The notes beneath the pieces were generated by a model that was given only the letters and a program-made list of their open reading frames with translations, was not told where the DNA came from and did no database searches. 64,000 nucleotides of DNA. Origin: Septoria linicola (taxonomy: Eukaryota > Ascomycota > Dothideomycetes > Mycosphaerellales > Mycosphaerellaceae). Positions 10,308 to 21,672 of the stretch are shown in pieces. The stretch spans positions 1,550,001 to 1,614,000 of the forward strand of contig CP099420.1 in the NCBI GenBank assembly GCA_024114885.1, in the 5' to 3' direction. Position numbers and translations under genes: made by a program. The stretch's first letter is position 1. Each line of letters starts with the position of its first letter.

Positions 10308-11815
10308 TCACAGACTTGCGAGCAGATTGCTCATTCCATCGGGCACTGCATCGAGCAGCTGTAGCTCTGCTTTCACGTTGAGCATCAGCATGGTCTGCAG
10401 CTCCCTTTCTCGCGGCGTGCTGTCCTGGCTCAGTGAGGATGCTGACCGATCAAGCATCTTCATCGCCTGTTGCCTGTCCCTGCTCGTGAGCGGGAGGAGC
10501 CCCTGCAATGAATGCGTGTTGTAGCTATCGACGTTCAGGTGCTCGCTACGAAGACCCAGCCACTGCAGCTGTGGCACAGCGTGGCCTTTGCTTTCGTGCG
10601 TGAGAGCTTGTGAGCCGTGTCTGTAGACTGACAATATGGCCATGCCGTCGGGGTCGAAATCTGCGAGACCGTACACTCGTGGCGATGAGAAACCGTTATG
10701 GCTGGAAGGTGTAGCGAGGAAATGGAGCAGGGCCCGTGTCGAAAGGTCTGGATACCCCTTACCGGTCAAAATTACACCTTCGCTGGCAAGCTTGGCCCAA
10801 AAGTTTGAAGCAGCGATTGAACGGAAAGTGGCTTCCTTCTCAATGACTAATATCCACTTCACGGTAGGCATCTCGACAGACAAAACATCCTTGAGGCTGG
10901 GCACGAGCATGCCTTCCTGGTCAACTGAAGCGGCGACCTTACTGCCATCCTGACGCAAGAAGCTGATCGCTCCAGCGACTAAACCCTTAGCCGCGGCTGA
11001 GACGTTCAGGTGTGACCGTGTCATACCAAAGGTGTATGCGATGTCATCCACATACTGGTCGACATATCGCTGGTTGCCGAACAGGGCCGGATCACGGTAG
11101 TAGATATCCCTGTTGCAGTCAGTAGTTGGGGCCGCCCAAGATTTGACAATGCTGTTCACCTTTTTGAAATGACTACATCGTTGCGTAGAGCCTCGTGCAT
11201 CAATTCCAGGATGCGTAACACCATCGCTGCACCCGATCAGATCATATGAAGCCCTGTCGGTGGACATGACTTACAGAATCGCCAGGCTTCGTCAGCAGTC
11301 CTTCCTGGAAAGCAGTATCGCCGAGACGGCGTTGGAGATACACCTTCCGCGGATGTTCCTTGAATGTCGGCCACCGAGTGTCGTTGTCTGGACTTGAGGG
11401 TGATGCCGATCTCAGGCTTGTCATTGAGCATGGCATCCACAATCTCTTCGAATATGACCTCGACCCTTTCCAGTACGCCGGCACTATAGAGGTCAGCTCT
11501 GTTTCTAGTGTCGCTACTGCAATGGGAGTCGTACTTTGGACATGCTCTCGGTAACAGTGTTACTGCAGGGCGGAAGTCATTCTGCCCCATGGTATCTGCA
11601 AACGAAGTCGTGTTGAGTGGAAGAGCACCTGGTATCGTGGAATCCTCGATTCCGGTCTGATGCTGTCTTTCTGAAGCTCCTTCCTTGGGGTTGCTGGCCA
11701 AATTAGCTGCTGCCTCAATCAGTAGCTCTTGCGATGAAGGCTCGAGCAAATCGTGATCCTCTTTGAAGAGGTCTTCGAAGTCTTCGTCATCATACATTCT
11801 GATGATGCGACCCAT
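10308..11815 (-). CDS. SPO11: Meiotic recombination protein Spo11 (TopoVI A-like)
   Basis: Four exons fit splice signals and frame: 11815-11535, 11483-11275, 11226-11160 and 11109-10308, giving 452 residues. Introns are 51, 48 and 50 nt; the first is in frame and would be missed by a simple ORF scan. The winged-helix part carries the catalytic tyrosine pair in RDIYYRDPALF (about residues 189-190). The Toprim part has its Glu in VIEKEATF (about 276-278) and the metal-binding acidic cluster ADFDPDG (about 336-340). These are the residues that make and hold meiotic double-strand breaks. The N-terminal 90 residues are acidic and unconserved. Transcribed divergently from the CAF-1 large subunit gene, with 221 bases between start codons. 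All key residues are present, so meiosis is likely active in this lineage. Confidence 0.93.
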
Positions 11816-12036
11816 AGATGAGGATGTGAGGCAGGAGAATGACAGTCGAGAGGTGAGATGGCATCAAACACGCTAGAGAGGTCTTGGCAAGGACGACGCG
11901 TTGTGCCTTCCCGGAGCGCGTTGCTGTGTGACTTCCCATACCACCACTTGAGACAATACAACGCCTTCTGCTGCTGCCTGCTTTTGCTGTTTCGTTTCTG
12001 TCCTTTTGTTGCTTTGACTTGTTCCTAGACCACAGC
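11816..12036. promoter_or_regulatory. Shared intergenic promoter of SPO11 and CAC1-like genes
   Basis: Only 221 bases separate the two start codons, which point away from each other, so both promoters and 5' leaders must lie here. I do not recognise a defined operator. The right half is rich in pyrimidines on the + strand (GCTGCTGCCTGCTTTTGCTG), as expected just upstream of a fungal start. Confidence 0.6.
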
Positions 12037-14152
12037 ATGGACGAGATCATCTCCTCGCCGCCAAACATCCGCAAACGTTCGCGTGAACCCGAGTCACCCG
12101 AGCAGAAGCTATTGAACCTCAAGGGCAGCCAATTCATGATGCCGACCCCGCCAGACACCGAGAACGAGCGCTCAAGCAATGCGAGTCCTCGTGACAGCGC
12201 TCAACAGGACGCACAAGGACGAGCAGCTTCCCCAGCACTGAGCACCAGCACCACGTTGAGCAGCGTGATCGATGTCGCGTCCACCAATGGAGAACCACAA
12301 AGCAGCAATTTGACCGCCTCATCGACCGGTCCAGCACCGACTTCGGCGTCATCCGCACCTCCGCCAGCTAAACGCAGGAAACTGACCCCTTCTGAGAAGC
12401 TGGAGCAGGCGCAGCTCAAAGAGGCCAAAGCGCGTGAGAGAGCCGAGAAGAAGGCGCAGGCCGAGGCGGAGAAGATCAAGAAAGAGGCGGAAAAGGAGGA
12501 TAAGAAGGCTCAGGTCGAGGAAGACAAAGCACGCAAGGCTGAGGAGAAGCGTATCAAGGATGAAGAGAAGCGGGCGAAAGCCGAGGAGAAGGAGACCAAG
12601 AAGCGAGAAAAGGAGCTGGAAGAAGCCAAGAAGCAGGAGGAGAAGCTCGCAAAGGAGCGTAAGCAGATGCGACTGGGTGCTTTCTTTGGCAGCAAGCCGA
12701 ACACTCCGGCCAAGCGCAACTCGGATGGCGAAGAGAACACGATACGATCTAGGCGAAAGTCCCTGTCTCTCGAGCCATTCGAGGCTGTTGCAGACCAGAT
12801 AAGGTCTTCAGCGTCTCCTATCAAACAAAGCCCTGGCCCTATGTCTACGAAAAAGCCCAAGCTATCAGACTACAGGGAAACATTCTTGCCATTTGAGGCA
12901 CCAATGCACAGTCGCGTTGCTACCATAGCGCGGGACCAGCAGGCCGACCAGGACCAATTCGATCACGAGCTGAAGGATCCCCTCATTCAGGAGAAATACG
13001 ACCTCGGTCTTGTTGCATCGTATGCGAATTTGGACAGCTACTTCGGCGAGTTGCGTCAAGCAGCACGAGGAAGACGGGGCCATCCCAATATCAGGAAGAT
13101 TGTTGAGAAAGCTCAAGGCACGTCCAGGGAGCCGATAGATCTGACTGAGGAATCGTCAAAAGAGTCACCAGATGCGATCCTCCGCAAAGTCGACACAAAG
13201 TACCTCCACTTTAACGAAGATGTACGGCCTGCATACTGCGGTACATACACGAAGATCACGTCGCCAGGAACGACTCGCCGGACTATGCGGAATCCATTCG
13301 TGCGCACTCGGCCAGATACAGATTACGATTATGATTCAGAAGCTGAGTGGGAAGAGCCTGAGGAGGGTGAGGACCTTGGCTCCGACGACGATGATGAGGC
13401 AGACAGCAACGCCGACGGCGACGAAATGGACGATTTCCTTGATGATGAACACGACAAGGCGAAGAGCAAGCGGAAGATCGTGACTGCTGAGCTCATACCA
13501 GAGAGCACAGGGCTTTGCTTTGCGAATGAGCGTGGTCGTGTACTTCGCGTGGATGGCACTCCTGTTGTGAAACAGCCTTCGGTCATGGATGGGATGCGCA
13601 TGGGCTTTCTGCTTCCTGGTTTTGCTGGTATCACGATCGACCCTTTCTCAACGTCGTATTGGGAGACGCCTACGGTGGCGCCAGTGGCCCCATCCGCATC
13701 CGGAGCAATCGGTGCGCAATCAACCTCGAGCACGGCCATGGCGCCGCCTAGGAAACCGCTCGAGCCTAGGTTAAACTTCAACAGCACAGCAGAGTCGGCG
13801 GCATTCGCCCTGGTGGGTGCAGCCGAGGGCGAAAAGGGCCCTATCACAAGCACAGCTGCGTTGACTCCAGCCGCTAAGCGCGGTCGGAAACCACAACCCA
13901 AGACGTTGAGCAAAGAGGATCTAGATGAACTCAAGGACGCTGTGGTGGGCAGTCCACTGGGCAAGCTGGAGCTGCACAAGGGGCTTAAGGCAAGGTTCGT
14001 ACAACCACTATTCTCTGCCTTGGAATTACAGCTCATCACTTCGCAGATTCCCTAAACTGACCAACGATGCCATCAAGGAGAACCTGAACTCCCTCTTTGC
14101 ACAGAAGGGCTCTGGCAAAGACAAGACCTGGGTGTACATCGGAGATTTGTAG
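12037..14152 (+). CDS. CAC1: Chromatin assembly factor 1 large subunit (CAF-1 p150/Cac1)
   Basis: Two exons, 12037-13994 and 14047-14152, give 687 residues; the 52-nt intron (GTTCGT...TCGCAG) is needed to reach the conserved end LTNDAIKENL...WVYIGD. The order of parts matches Cac1: Ser/Pro-rich N-terminus with an SPEQKLLNLKG segment, a long Lys/Glu/Arg-rich KER coiled coil at about residues 110-215, then RLGAFF-like sequence (MRLGAFFGSKP), which fits the PCNA-interacting motif of this subunit. An acidic ED block (SDDDDEAD) lies at about 430-475, preceded by the DVRPAYCGTYTK segment of the dimerisation region. The C-terminal winged-helix-like segment is split by the intron. CAF-1 deposits H3-H4 behind the replication fork. 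It shares its promoter region with SPO11. Confidence 0.9.
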
Positions 14153-14694
14153 GCTGGGTGTGAAGAACACGAGCTTTTATTGCGAGAGACTTGCATGTTT
14201 CCATTGTACAGCATATCCGGGATAAGCATGGCATGATCTCGATCATAGGCATGAGGATAGAAGTGAGGCCACGCACCGACAAGGGAGCAAAAAGCATCTT
14301 ACAACGCCAGGTACACCCTGTAATGAGACCAGGAGACATGGAAGCAGAATATAGATGACACACGCGTCCAGCTTGTTGAACGCATCTAAGTCGCAGGGCG
14401 CATCGAGAATACCAATGCTGCATCGTGCACCCATTCCAGCACGAACTAGGTGCACCGTTCAAGAGCGCGTGCACGTAGCGACGACAGTGACATACAACAC
14501 ATTGACAACTCAATCGCGGTTATGCACCTCTGTACAGTTATCTACCAACAAACCCACATCTGGTGGGTGATTCTAGCCATCTGCACCACGCTCACCAAGC
14601 AGTTTGATCTTATGCTCCCAGTGTAACCTCAAAAACGCCACGCTACCCAATCTTCTGACACCGTCATCCAATGCTGGGGGTCCAATGCAAACGC
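14153..14694. other. Convergent 3' intergenic region
   Basis: About 540 bases between the ends of the CAC1-like gene (+) and the deubiquitinase gene (-). No coding sequence supported; it should hold both 3' UTRs. Confidence 0.5.
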
Positions 14695-17455
14695 TCACAT
14701 CATAACACAGTCCCTGTCCTCCGCAGCTTTCTTGCGCTTCAAAGCTTTGATGGCTTGTTTTTCCTTTTTCGTCAATGTGTCGGAATTGCTGTGCTGATGA
14801 TGGGTCGGCTTCGCTTCCAACGGCTTCACGGTGTCCATGGTGTCACCGCTCTCGTGTCGAGGTAATGTCATGCTCGCTCGTGTGGGATGTACTTCAGAAT
14901 TGGCTGTGGCCGGCGGGGTCAGGACAGTTTTTGTTGCATCAACTGCAGTGGGTGCGGCCGAATCATTTTCATTTTCATTGGCAGCCGGAGCCGAGATGTC
15001 AGTTTTGCTCATCTTTTGGGTCAATTTTGACATGTTCAAATTGAGGCTGAATCGACTCCCGTTCGAGTTGTGCATAGCGCCAGGTCCTGTGCTGCTGGGC
15101 CTGCTCTTCGAAGTCGGCTCTTTGGTGATCTTGCTTCCTCGCCGTGAGCCAGTCATCTTGCTTGCAACAGCCAAGAAACCAGTTTTCTCTGCTGGCGCCT
15201 GCTCATCTGCCGGTGTTGATGGTATGGACCCAGTGGGATCTGTTTGGATGCTGCCTGCCGAGATACTGCCTGTGAAGCTGCCATCGTCTATAGTAGTGCT
15301 TCTTCGCCGCTCGTCCATCTGCATACTTGCACGTCCACGTGGGCCGTCTAAAACACCGTGGGCATCGAGACTATTTCTGCCGGATATTGGCGCCCAGTCT
15401 GTGATATCAGAGTTGACACGGGCCGTATCAGATAGTGCTTGTGAAGGAATCTGTTCTAAGGCATTGTCGGAATCGTGTGCAGCGTCAACGTACGGCTTCT
15501 CTTCTGTCGGAAACAGGTCAGATCCAGATCTACTTGTCGCCTCTGCGTACGAGGGTAGATCGTGAATGAAATGGCCATCGTCTCCTATCGGTTGCACCTG
15601 GTAGAAAACCAAGTATGGCAGCTCCTTTCGCAAAGCTTGGTGGATGTCCACATACGTGACCCGCGTGGGGGCCAAGTCGTCGAACAGCATCCAGGGATCT
15701 TCAATATCCTCACTGTCGGTGAAGCTACCTCTCCGGCTGGCGGGTGTACTTTCTGGGATCGCGTTCGATGCTGTGCCACGGCAAAGCGTCACGTAATGCC
15801 CAGAATGGACAGACGCGCCGCGATGGCAGACCACAGATTGGAGGATCAATCTAAAATTCCCCGCCAGAGGCCCGTCCTCTTGCATGTGCTCGTCACTAAC
15901 GAAGTTTGGCACTGCAATTTCGAGAGGAATATCGATACGAGTGTCGCGCTTGGTCGCCTGGCCATCATTCTGCACGGCGTAGCGCTTCAAACAAATTCCC
16001 AGAACAGGTCGTTTTCGAGCAAAGTGAGCTGCCACCTGCGCATCAGATGTCGGCATGTGATCGGTGTACCACGGCAGAAGCTTGAAGAACTGCCATGCAG
16101 GCATCAATACTTCCGTTTTCGTGCTCATCTTGCGCTCTTTCTCTCCGCTCGAGGCTAGCATCTCTTTCTCTGGGTCAATGCCATTGAGCTCAACCCTTCG
16201 CTGACTGAAAATGCTATTTCCACGTTTCCGGCCGAGCCCAGGCCGCACTCTTTCCAGAGGATACTTAGTCTGTGTCATGGACAGCGGCGTCTCAGATATT
16301 GGCGTCTGCACTAGTGGTGTGCCTGTCGTGCTCGATGCTATCTCCGCAACCTCGACATGAATGCCAGAGTCCTTCTCTGACTTGATAGGCTCTGCCCATG
16401 GGTCCGATCCCGATTTAAGAGTATTACGGCGCTGATTCTCCAAGTGCCTCATGACCTCTACCCGGTTGTTGAAGTAATGCTCCAAGCAGTCTTCTAGCGT
16501 GATGTCCTCGCCAGGATTGGGCGCTTCCGGAATGGCTATTTCGAGCAATCGTTCATTGACGAACTTGTGATCGTCCTGCGGCTCTTCTTTTCCCGTGTGA
16601 TATAGATCCATCTTCAGCGTCAGCAGGGGCAATTCCAACTGGCCAGTGATAAATGTAAAAGCTTCGGAAGGGTCCTGCTGCCTGACGTTCGCGGCATCCT
16701 CCCAGCCGCATTCCGCCAAAGACTCCTGCATGTGTCTCGTCAAGTCCGTGGTAATCAGACGACCAGTACGCAGCATATTGACCCATAACCGCAGCAAGCC
16801 CGCTAGCCTCCTCCTGCGAGTATCATCAAAGTTGTTGTATAGCATTGCTTCGAAACTGTCGAGTCGGGCGAACATGGCGAACAGCAGGGCGTCCAGATAA
16901 CAGGTCACATTCTTGCGATTGACAGCTCCGATCAGCTGCGTGCTCGGAACGTATGGCTTGACAATCCCTTCATAGGTCTCTTGGAGCAACAGCAGCAGTC
17001 GGAAAGCAGCCTCGCCATCGCCTTTGTTCTGTGTCGATCTGAGGGCATATCGGGCGTTGCCCTCGGTCATCGTGTCGATGCCATGGGTGCGGAACCGCTC
17101 GAGGATGCCCGCAATCCTTCTCTCCTCGTCCTTGTCGGGCTTGACCTTGGGATCATCGTAGACAGACCACAGGTCGCCGAAATGGTCGGGTCGTGAAGTT
17201 GGCTTCGAGGGTGAGGCTTTGCGATCTCGGTTCTGAGCACATCTTGTCAGCTTAGTGACTTGAACATAGACTCGAGCAACGACTCGGAGCAGCAACAACT
17301 GAAACATGTTTCGCTCTTTTGCGGAGGCCATCGAACAGCGGACCGAAGCTTCTGTTGGACGACGTGCTCTCGCTCTGGCGCGATCTTCTGCGCATTGCAG
17401 GAGTCGAGGTGGCCATGTCGCCTAGAAGAGGTCGCTGTTCGGAGTCGTGGTCCAT
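14695..17455 (-). CDS. Ubiquitin-specific protease with C-terminal CaaX box
   Basis: Main exons 17455-17306 and 17232-14695 (73-nt intron) give about 895 residues. The N-terminus is uncertain: an ATG at 17710 starts a good upstream exon ending at a GTACGT donor near 17635, but I could not find a clean acceptor; 17455 is the safest start. The UCH/USP fold is shown by the Cys box (NVTCYLDALLF, Cys near residue 161), QQDPSEAF, the later PVLGICLKRY segment, the His box SGHYVTLCRG and WMLFDD. After the catalytic part comes a long Ser/Thr-rich disordered tail, then a Lys-rich helix and the final four residues CVMM, a CaaX prenylation signal. The enzyme would remove ubiquitin while tethered to a membrane. 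Its targets cannot be read from the sequence. Confidence 0.85.
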
Positions 17456-19140
17456 GTCGTGCGGTTGTGAATGGTGTCGTCGTCGTCGTCGTCCGCCAAG
17501 TTCGCCCAAGTCGCATGCAAGGCACACAGCAAGCATCGAAGTGAATACTGCGACTGAACCGACAGCAAGCACACCAAAGTGCTTGCGCCTGATAGATGCG
17601 CCTGATGAACAGAAGAATACTGGAAATACACGTACTTTGGTCGGGCTGTGCGAGCTGCGACGGTTGTCTTTCCTCTTGCGTGTACTGAGGAAGCGCTTCA
17701 GGTCGCTCATGCTGCCAGAGTCAAAGTCCAGCGTTGCCTCCGTGCCGCGTGCCCCATCTGTCGCTTGCGAGCCTGAGCGACAAACTGTCCGTCAGTACCT
17801 TGCTTCCGCGGTTACTCTCACGAGCTCTTCTCTCCCAGTTGGCTGACGAACTGTCGTTAAGACCGTGTCTATCGTGGTTTTCACTGCGAGATCGCCCAAG
17901 GGCTAGGCTGTTGATGTGAGCGGGGCGATGGAGCAGCACCAAGAGCCAGGCGGCTGGATTGCTGTGGAATAATATGGTTACCTGGCCTCAGCCATTCGCC
18001 GCTGATGGGAAATAATCGTGTCGGCTGACGGACTTTCTGATTCTTCTTCGCCGCCTCGTCAGACAAAAGCAACGGATCACGGGACAGCCAGAAGGCGAGA
18101 GAATCGCAGCACGTCTGGTATGTGGCCATGGTGGTCGCACAGCTCGCGTTCTCATCACCCCTCCATCGCCCTCAGAGGCCGGGGACTGCGCAAATGACAA
18201 CGTGCCCAGGCCACCTCCTAAGAGCGGCCCTCGGGCTAGAACTAACGTTAACTAGGTTAACTAACTAGACTTTGGGCCACGCGAGATTGCGCTTGACAGC
18301 TCGTCTATTCTTGTCCCCGCAGAGAGCGCCTCTGGAAGCTCACTTGGCTTTTCTGCCTGGCCGACAACTTTGCCTGCTCTCGCTATTCACGTGTCATCGG
18401 GTGCAGCATCACAATGATCTTCAGCAACGGATGTCTCTGATAGTCAGGCCATCTCGAGGCTGCAGCGTAAGGTCGATGGCTTCGGCAAGCCTTCAAACGG
18501 AAGTAGCGTGATTCCTTCACCAACAGGTCACGTCAACTTGCAGTTTGGAAAGACTTCAAAATCCCGCAGCCTGACTGTGGCGACCGTGATCTTGGTGTAT
18601 CAAGTATCTCAGAGAATTCGGCAGGTAGAAGGCCCAGACGATGTAGCAGAAATGCGGCATGCCGGTTTCCATACTTCTGCTCCTTACATTGACTCTATGC
18701 TCGAAGATGAAAGCGGTGACGATGACAGATAATGCAACTTCTCCGCCAATCGAACGAGCCGTCTATACTGCGCGCACCGATGCAGACCAAGCCATGCGTG
18801 TTGTATCTGATGGACATATTTACACGGCACGACACACCCAGCAACTCCGAAACCATGGCTCCTGTCAGCCCCGCTACAAACGCCTGCCTTGATCCTAATC
18901 AGGAACTGTCTAGAAGGCAGACATGAATTCACGTCTGATGTTGAAGAAAGTTTCAGTTATGCTATTGACAAAGTCTATTGACACTCATTTTCGGACAGCC
19001 ACGCCAAGACGTATTGCCTCAAAGAGCTTCCACACGGCCAAACTACACCTATTGCGGGTGCGATGCAAAGTCCCGCGTGGTCGCGAGATACGACGAGGCA
19101 ATCCTCCGACAATGTTGATTGCTGAGAACGACGGCTCGAA
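17456..19140. other. Long intergenic region between USP and STE3 locus
   Basis: About 1.7 kb. The left 250 bases may include the first USP exon (up to 17710) and hold a short GTC run (about 17474-17492). At 18242-18263 there is a small cluster of GTTAAC/CTAAC words. The rest shows only short frames and no recognisable protein or RNA gene. Confidence 0.4.
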
Positions 19141-19464
19141 ATGCTCAAGTTCCTGGACACCATCCTATCAACAGGCTCCCATTCGTCAATAGCCAAGTTC
19201 ACCTCCATTGCTATTGAAGACATCGTGTTATCCCTATTCATCTCAATAGAAGTACTCCTATTCGCATTGCTTCTATTCAGATACCGCGCCACCTTCGTTC
19301 CTGGACTCAAAACACTTCATCGACAATCGTTCTTCAATTTTCTTCTCGCCTTGCTTGTCGTCACCATCTTCGCGGCACTCCACGGCAGGGACATACTCTT
19401 AGGGCTTGACGACGATCCTTCGCCACTCGAAGGCGACCCAAAAATACCGGTAGCAGCCCATTGA
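19141..19464 (+). CDS. Small predicted membrane protein upstream of the pheromone receptor
   Basis: A 107-residue frame with a real ATG at 19141 and a TGA at 19462-19464. It has two convincing hydrophobic stretches, IVLSLFISIEVLLFALLLF and FFNFLLALLVVTIFAAL, separated by a basic loop (RYRATFVPGLK), and an acidic, Pro-containing tail. I recognise no family. It ends 81 bases before the STE3 receptor ATG and is in the same frame. It could therefore be a separate two-pass protein, an upstream ORF on a long receptor leader, or a relic of a receptor N-terminus. The hydrophobic pattern is too regular for random sequence, but there is no homology to support it. Confidence 0.4.
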   Translation: MLKFLDTILSTGSHSSIAKFTSIAIEDIVLSLFISIEVLLFALLLFRYRATFVPGLKTLHRQSFFNFLLALLVVTIFAALHGRDILLGLDDDPSPLEGDPKIPVAAH

Positions 19465-19545
19465 CGGCCTGCCAGACCGACCACCAACCTGACTGGATCC
19501 CTCCGCGACCGAAGTGAAGACACCGCGACTTCAGAAAACGCCATC

Positions 19546-21112
19546 ATGGAGACCGTTCAGGAATCGACAGGATCTGAAGGCACGCAAAACGTCTATGCCA
19601 GAGCGATCATATTTGCCACGTTCTCACTCCTGGCGGCTCTTCTCATCTGGCCACCACTCACTTGGCATTTCAAGAACCGCAACATCGGCGCAACCGTGCT
19701 CGTGGCATGTGTGTGTTATGCCAACTTTCAGTCTTTCCTCAACGCTATCCTCTGGTCCAACGATGACTTCGCCACATGGTACAAAGGTGAAGGACTTTGC
19801 GACGTGGAGGTGAAGCTGCAAATATTCCTCGTGTCTGCAGCGCCAGCCTCGATCAGCTGCGTGTTGAGAGCTCTGGCAAAGGTCATGGATACGGAGCGAT
19901 CTACATGGGGCTCTAGCAAAGCTCAGAGGCGAAGAGCGTACACTGTCGACCTGGTCTGCTGCATCGGGATCCCTTTACTGCAGATCCCGTTCCATTGGAT
20001 TGTGCAACCATTCCGCTACTATGTCTACGGCATCTCGGGCTGCACCCCTCCACTCAATATCAACTGGGTGACGGTTGTACTCATCCTCACGCCACCAGCC
20101 CTCTGGGCGCTCTTGAACGTCTACTACAGTGGTAAGCACGTATGAACTATTCCTATAATCTTCAATGAGGTTGGCTGACAATAATTTAGTTCTCATCGTC
20201 GTACGCCTGATCCGATACCGCCTCCATTTTCGCTCCATCCTGGCCAACAATCAAACCACTCGATCCCGCTTCATGCGTCTCTACGCGCTGTGCGTCATCT
20301 ACACTGTTGGCTACGTTCCTCTGCATGTCTACCTATTCATTTGGACCCTAAACACCGCTTCATTCGTGCCATTCAGCTGGAATAACATTCATCACCCAAC
20401 CGATTATGACTGGAACACTGCAGTCCTTTTACCAAGTGCTGTTGTCCTTGACCGATGGATGTGTCTCGCCAGTGGCTTCGTCACTTTCCTCCTCCTCGGC
20501 TTTGGTAAGGACGCTATGCGCATGTATAGAGAGGGCCTTCTAGCATGCGGCTGTGGAAGAATATGGCCAAGCCTGAAAGATAACACTCCTAAAGCAAGCA
20601 TGACTGCCACCATCAGCTCTGTTGGCAGTAAAGCTCGATTATACTTCAGCAAGAACCGCAAAGACAGCATGACGACCAACCCAAGCACGCTGGGTAGCTT
20701 CGACAGCTCAAAGTCTCTCTCCGAATGCGAGTCTAGCCCACGAAAGCTTTCTTTCCTCGAGACTGTTCACGAAGGGCAGCGAAGTGAGCAGAGAGTACAG
20801 AACACGTTCCGCAAGACCACACCACCGACTTCTCCCGTGCAGACAAAGGCGCCCTGGAAGCGGCTGACATCGTACTTCAAGAGAGATCAAGCACCACAGA
20901 GATCTAGAAGCACAGATCAGTTCATCCTCTCACAAATCGACACACAGAGGAGGGTCGAGCCGAACGTCACCGCTGCACCAGTATCGCCTACCACGGCAAA
21001 GCACATCCACTCACAGAGCCGTGGTGACGCGGATGTGTTGGTGACGAAGGAAGTCAGACAGAACAGTGAGACTCCAGAGGCGGTCACTGTGAAGGACTTT
21101 TGTCATGTGTGA
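19546..21112 (+). CDS. STE3: STE3-type pheromone receptor (class D GPCR)
   Basis: Exons 19546-20131 and 20190-21112, joined by a 58-nt GTAAGC...TTTAG intron, give 502 residues. The first 320 or so residues hold seven hydrophobic segments. The STE3 signature around the end of TM2/TM3 is clear (WSNDDFATWYKGEGLCDVEV split in two pieces: the conserved part is LCDVEVKLQ), followed by SCVLRALAKV and a Trp-rich TM5-6 loop. The cytoplasmic tail of about 170 residues is Ser/Thr/Lys-rich, as is usual for a regulated receptor tail. It should sense the lipid-modified a-type peptide pheromone of the opposite mating type and signal through a heterotrimeric G protein. With SPO11 nearby it points to a sexual cycle. 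No frame damage seen. Confidence 0.9.
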
Positions 21113-21672
21113 GAGGAGAGGAGATTGGCCAAAGGCGAGCATGGCACGGTCAGCGGCTGAAAGTCAATGGACAAGCAATCGAGCCGCAGTACACTTCGAA
21201 CAAAGGCAACATACTTACAGCATGCATGCATACATAACGCGCGACGTAGATAATGATGCGAATGGTTCCGATTCTACAGTCTTCTTCCCTAGCTGTGCTT
21301 ACACACATGCTGATCGTATAGACATTTGATCAGCGACAGTCCATCGCTTTCTTGTCGCTGGCACTTGCACAGCAGAAAATGTTGCCAACGTGACAGCGAC
21401 ATGCGCCAAAGCACTTCCATCGCTCGTTGTGAAGCTCAAGAAGTACTGCGAGCCATGCGACTTCGGACCTCACACTTCTAGCTCCACCACAGGACCCCGC
21501 TTCGGTAGAACTACGCTTCGCCTGTACGGCATACACCAGACATCACGAGCGATTGTATCTCGTATCGCAACTCCTCCAGTACCTTCGTAATAATCCTTGG
21601 CTCTGTCACAGTAGTATCAACAACAGTCCAACCAATTCTCAATTCCTCCCTCATTACACACCACCTCCAACC
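21113..21672. other. Intergenic, promoter of alpha/beta hydrolase
   Basis: About 560 bases. Nothing coding supported. The last 80 bases upstream of ATG 21673 are pyrimidine-rich with CA-rich stretches, as in many fungal 5' leaders. Confidence 0.45.

Noticed and set aside
13329..14039. 236-codon antisense frame opposite the CAF-1 subunit
   Set aside because: Ser/Leu-rich mirror of the acidic and Pro-rich coding strand.
14831..16158. Long + strand open frames opposite the deubiquitinase
   Set aside because: Shadows of the minus-strand USP gene, whose Cys and His boxes are clear.
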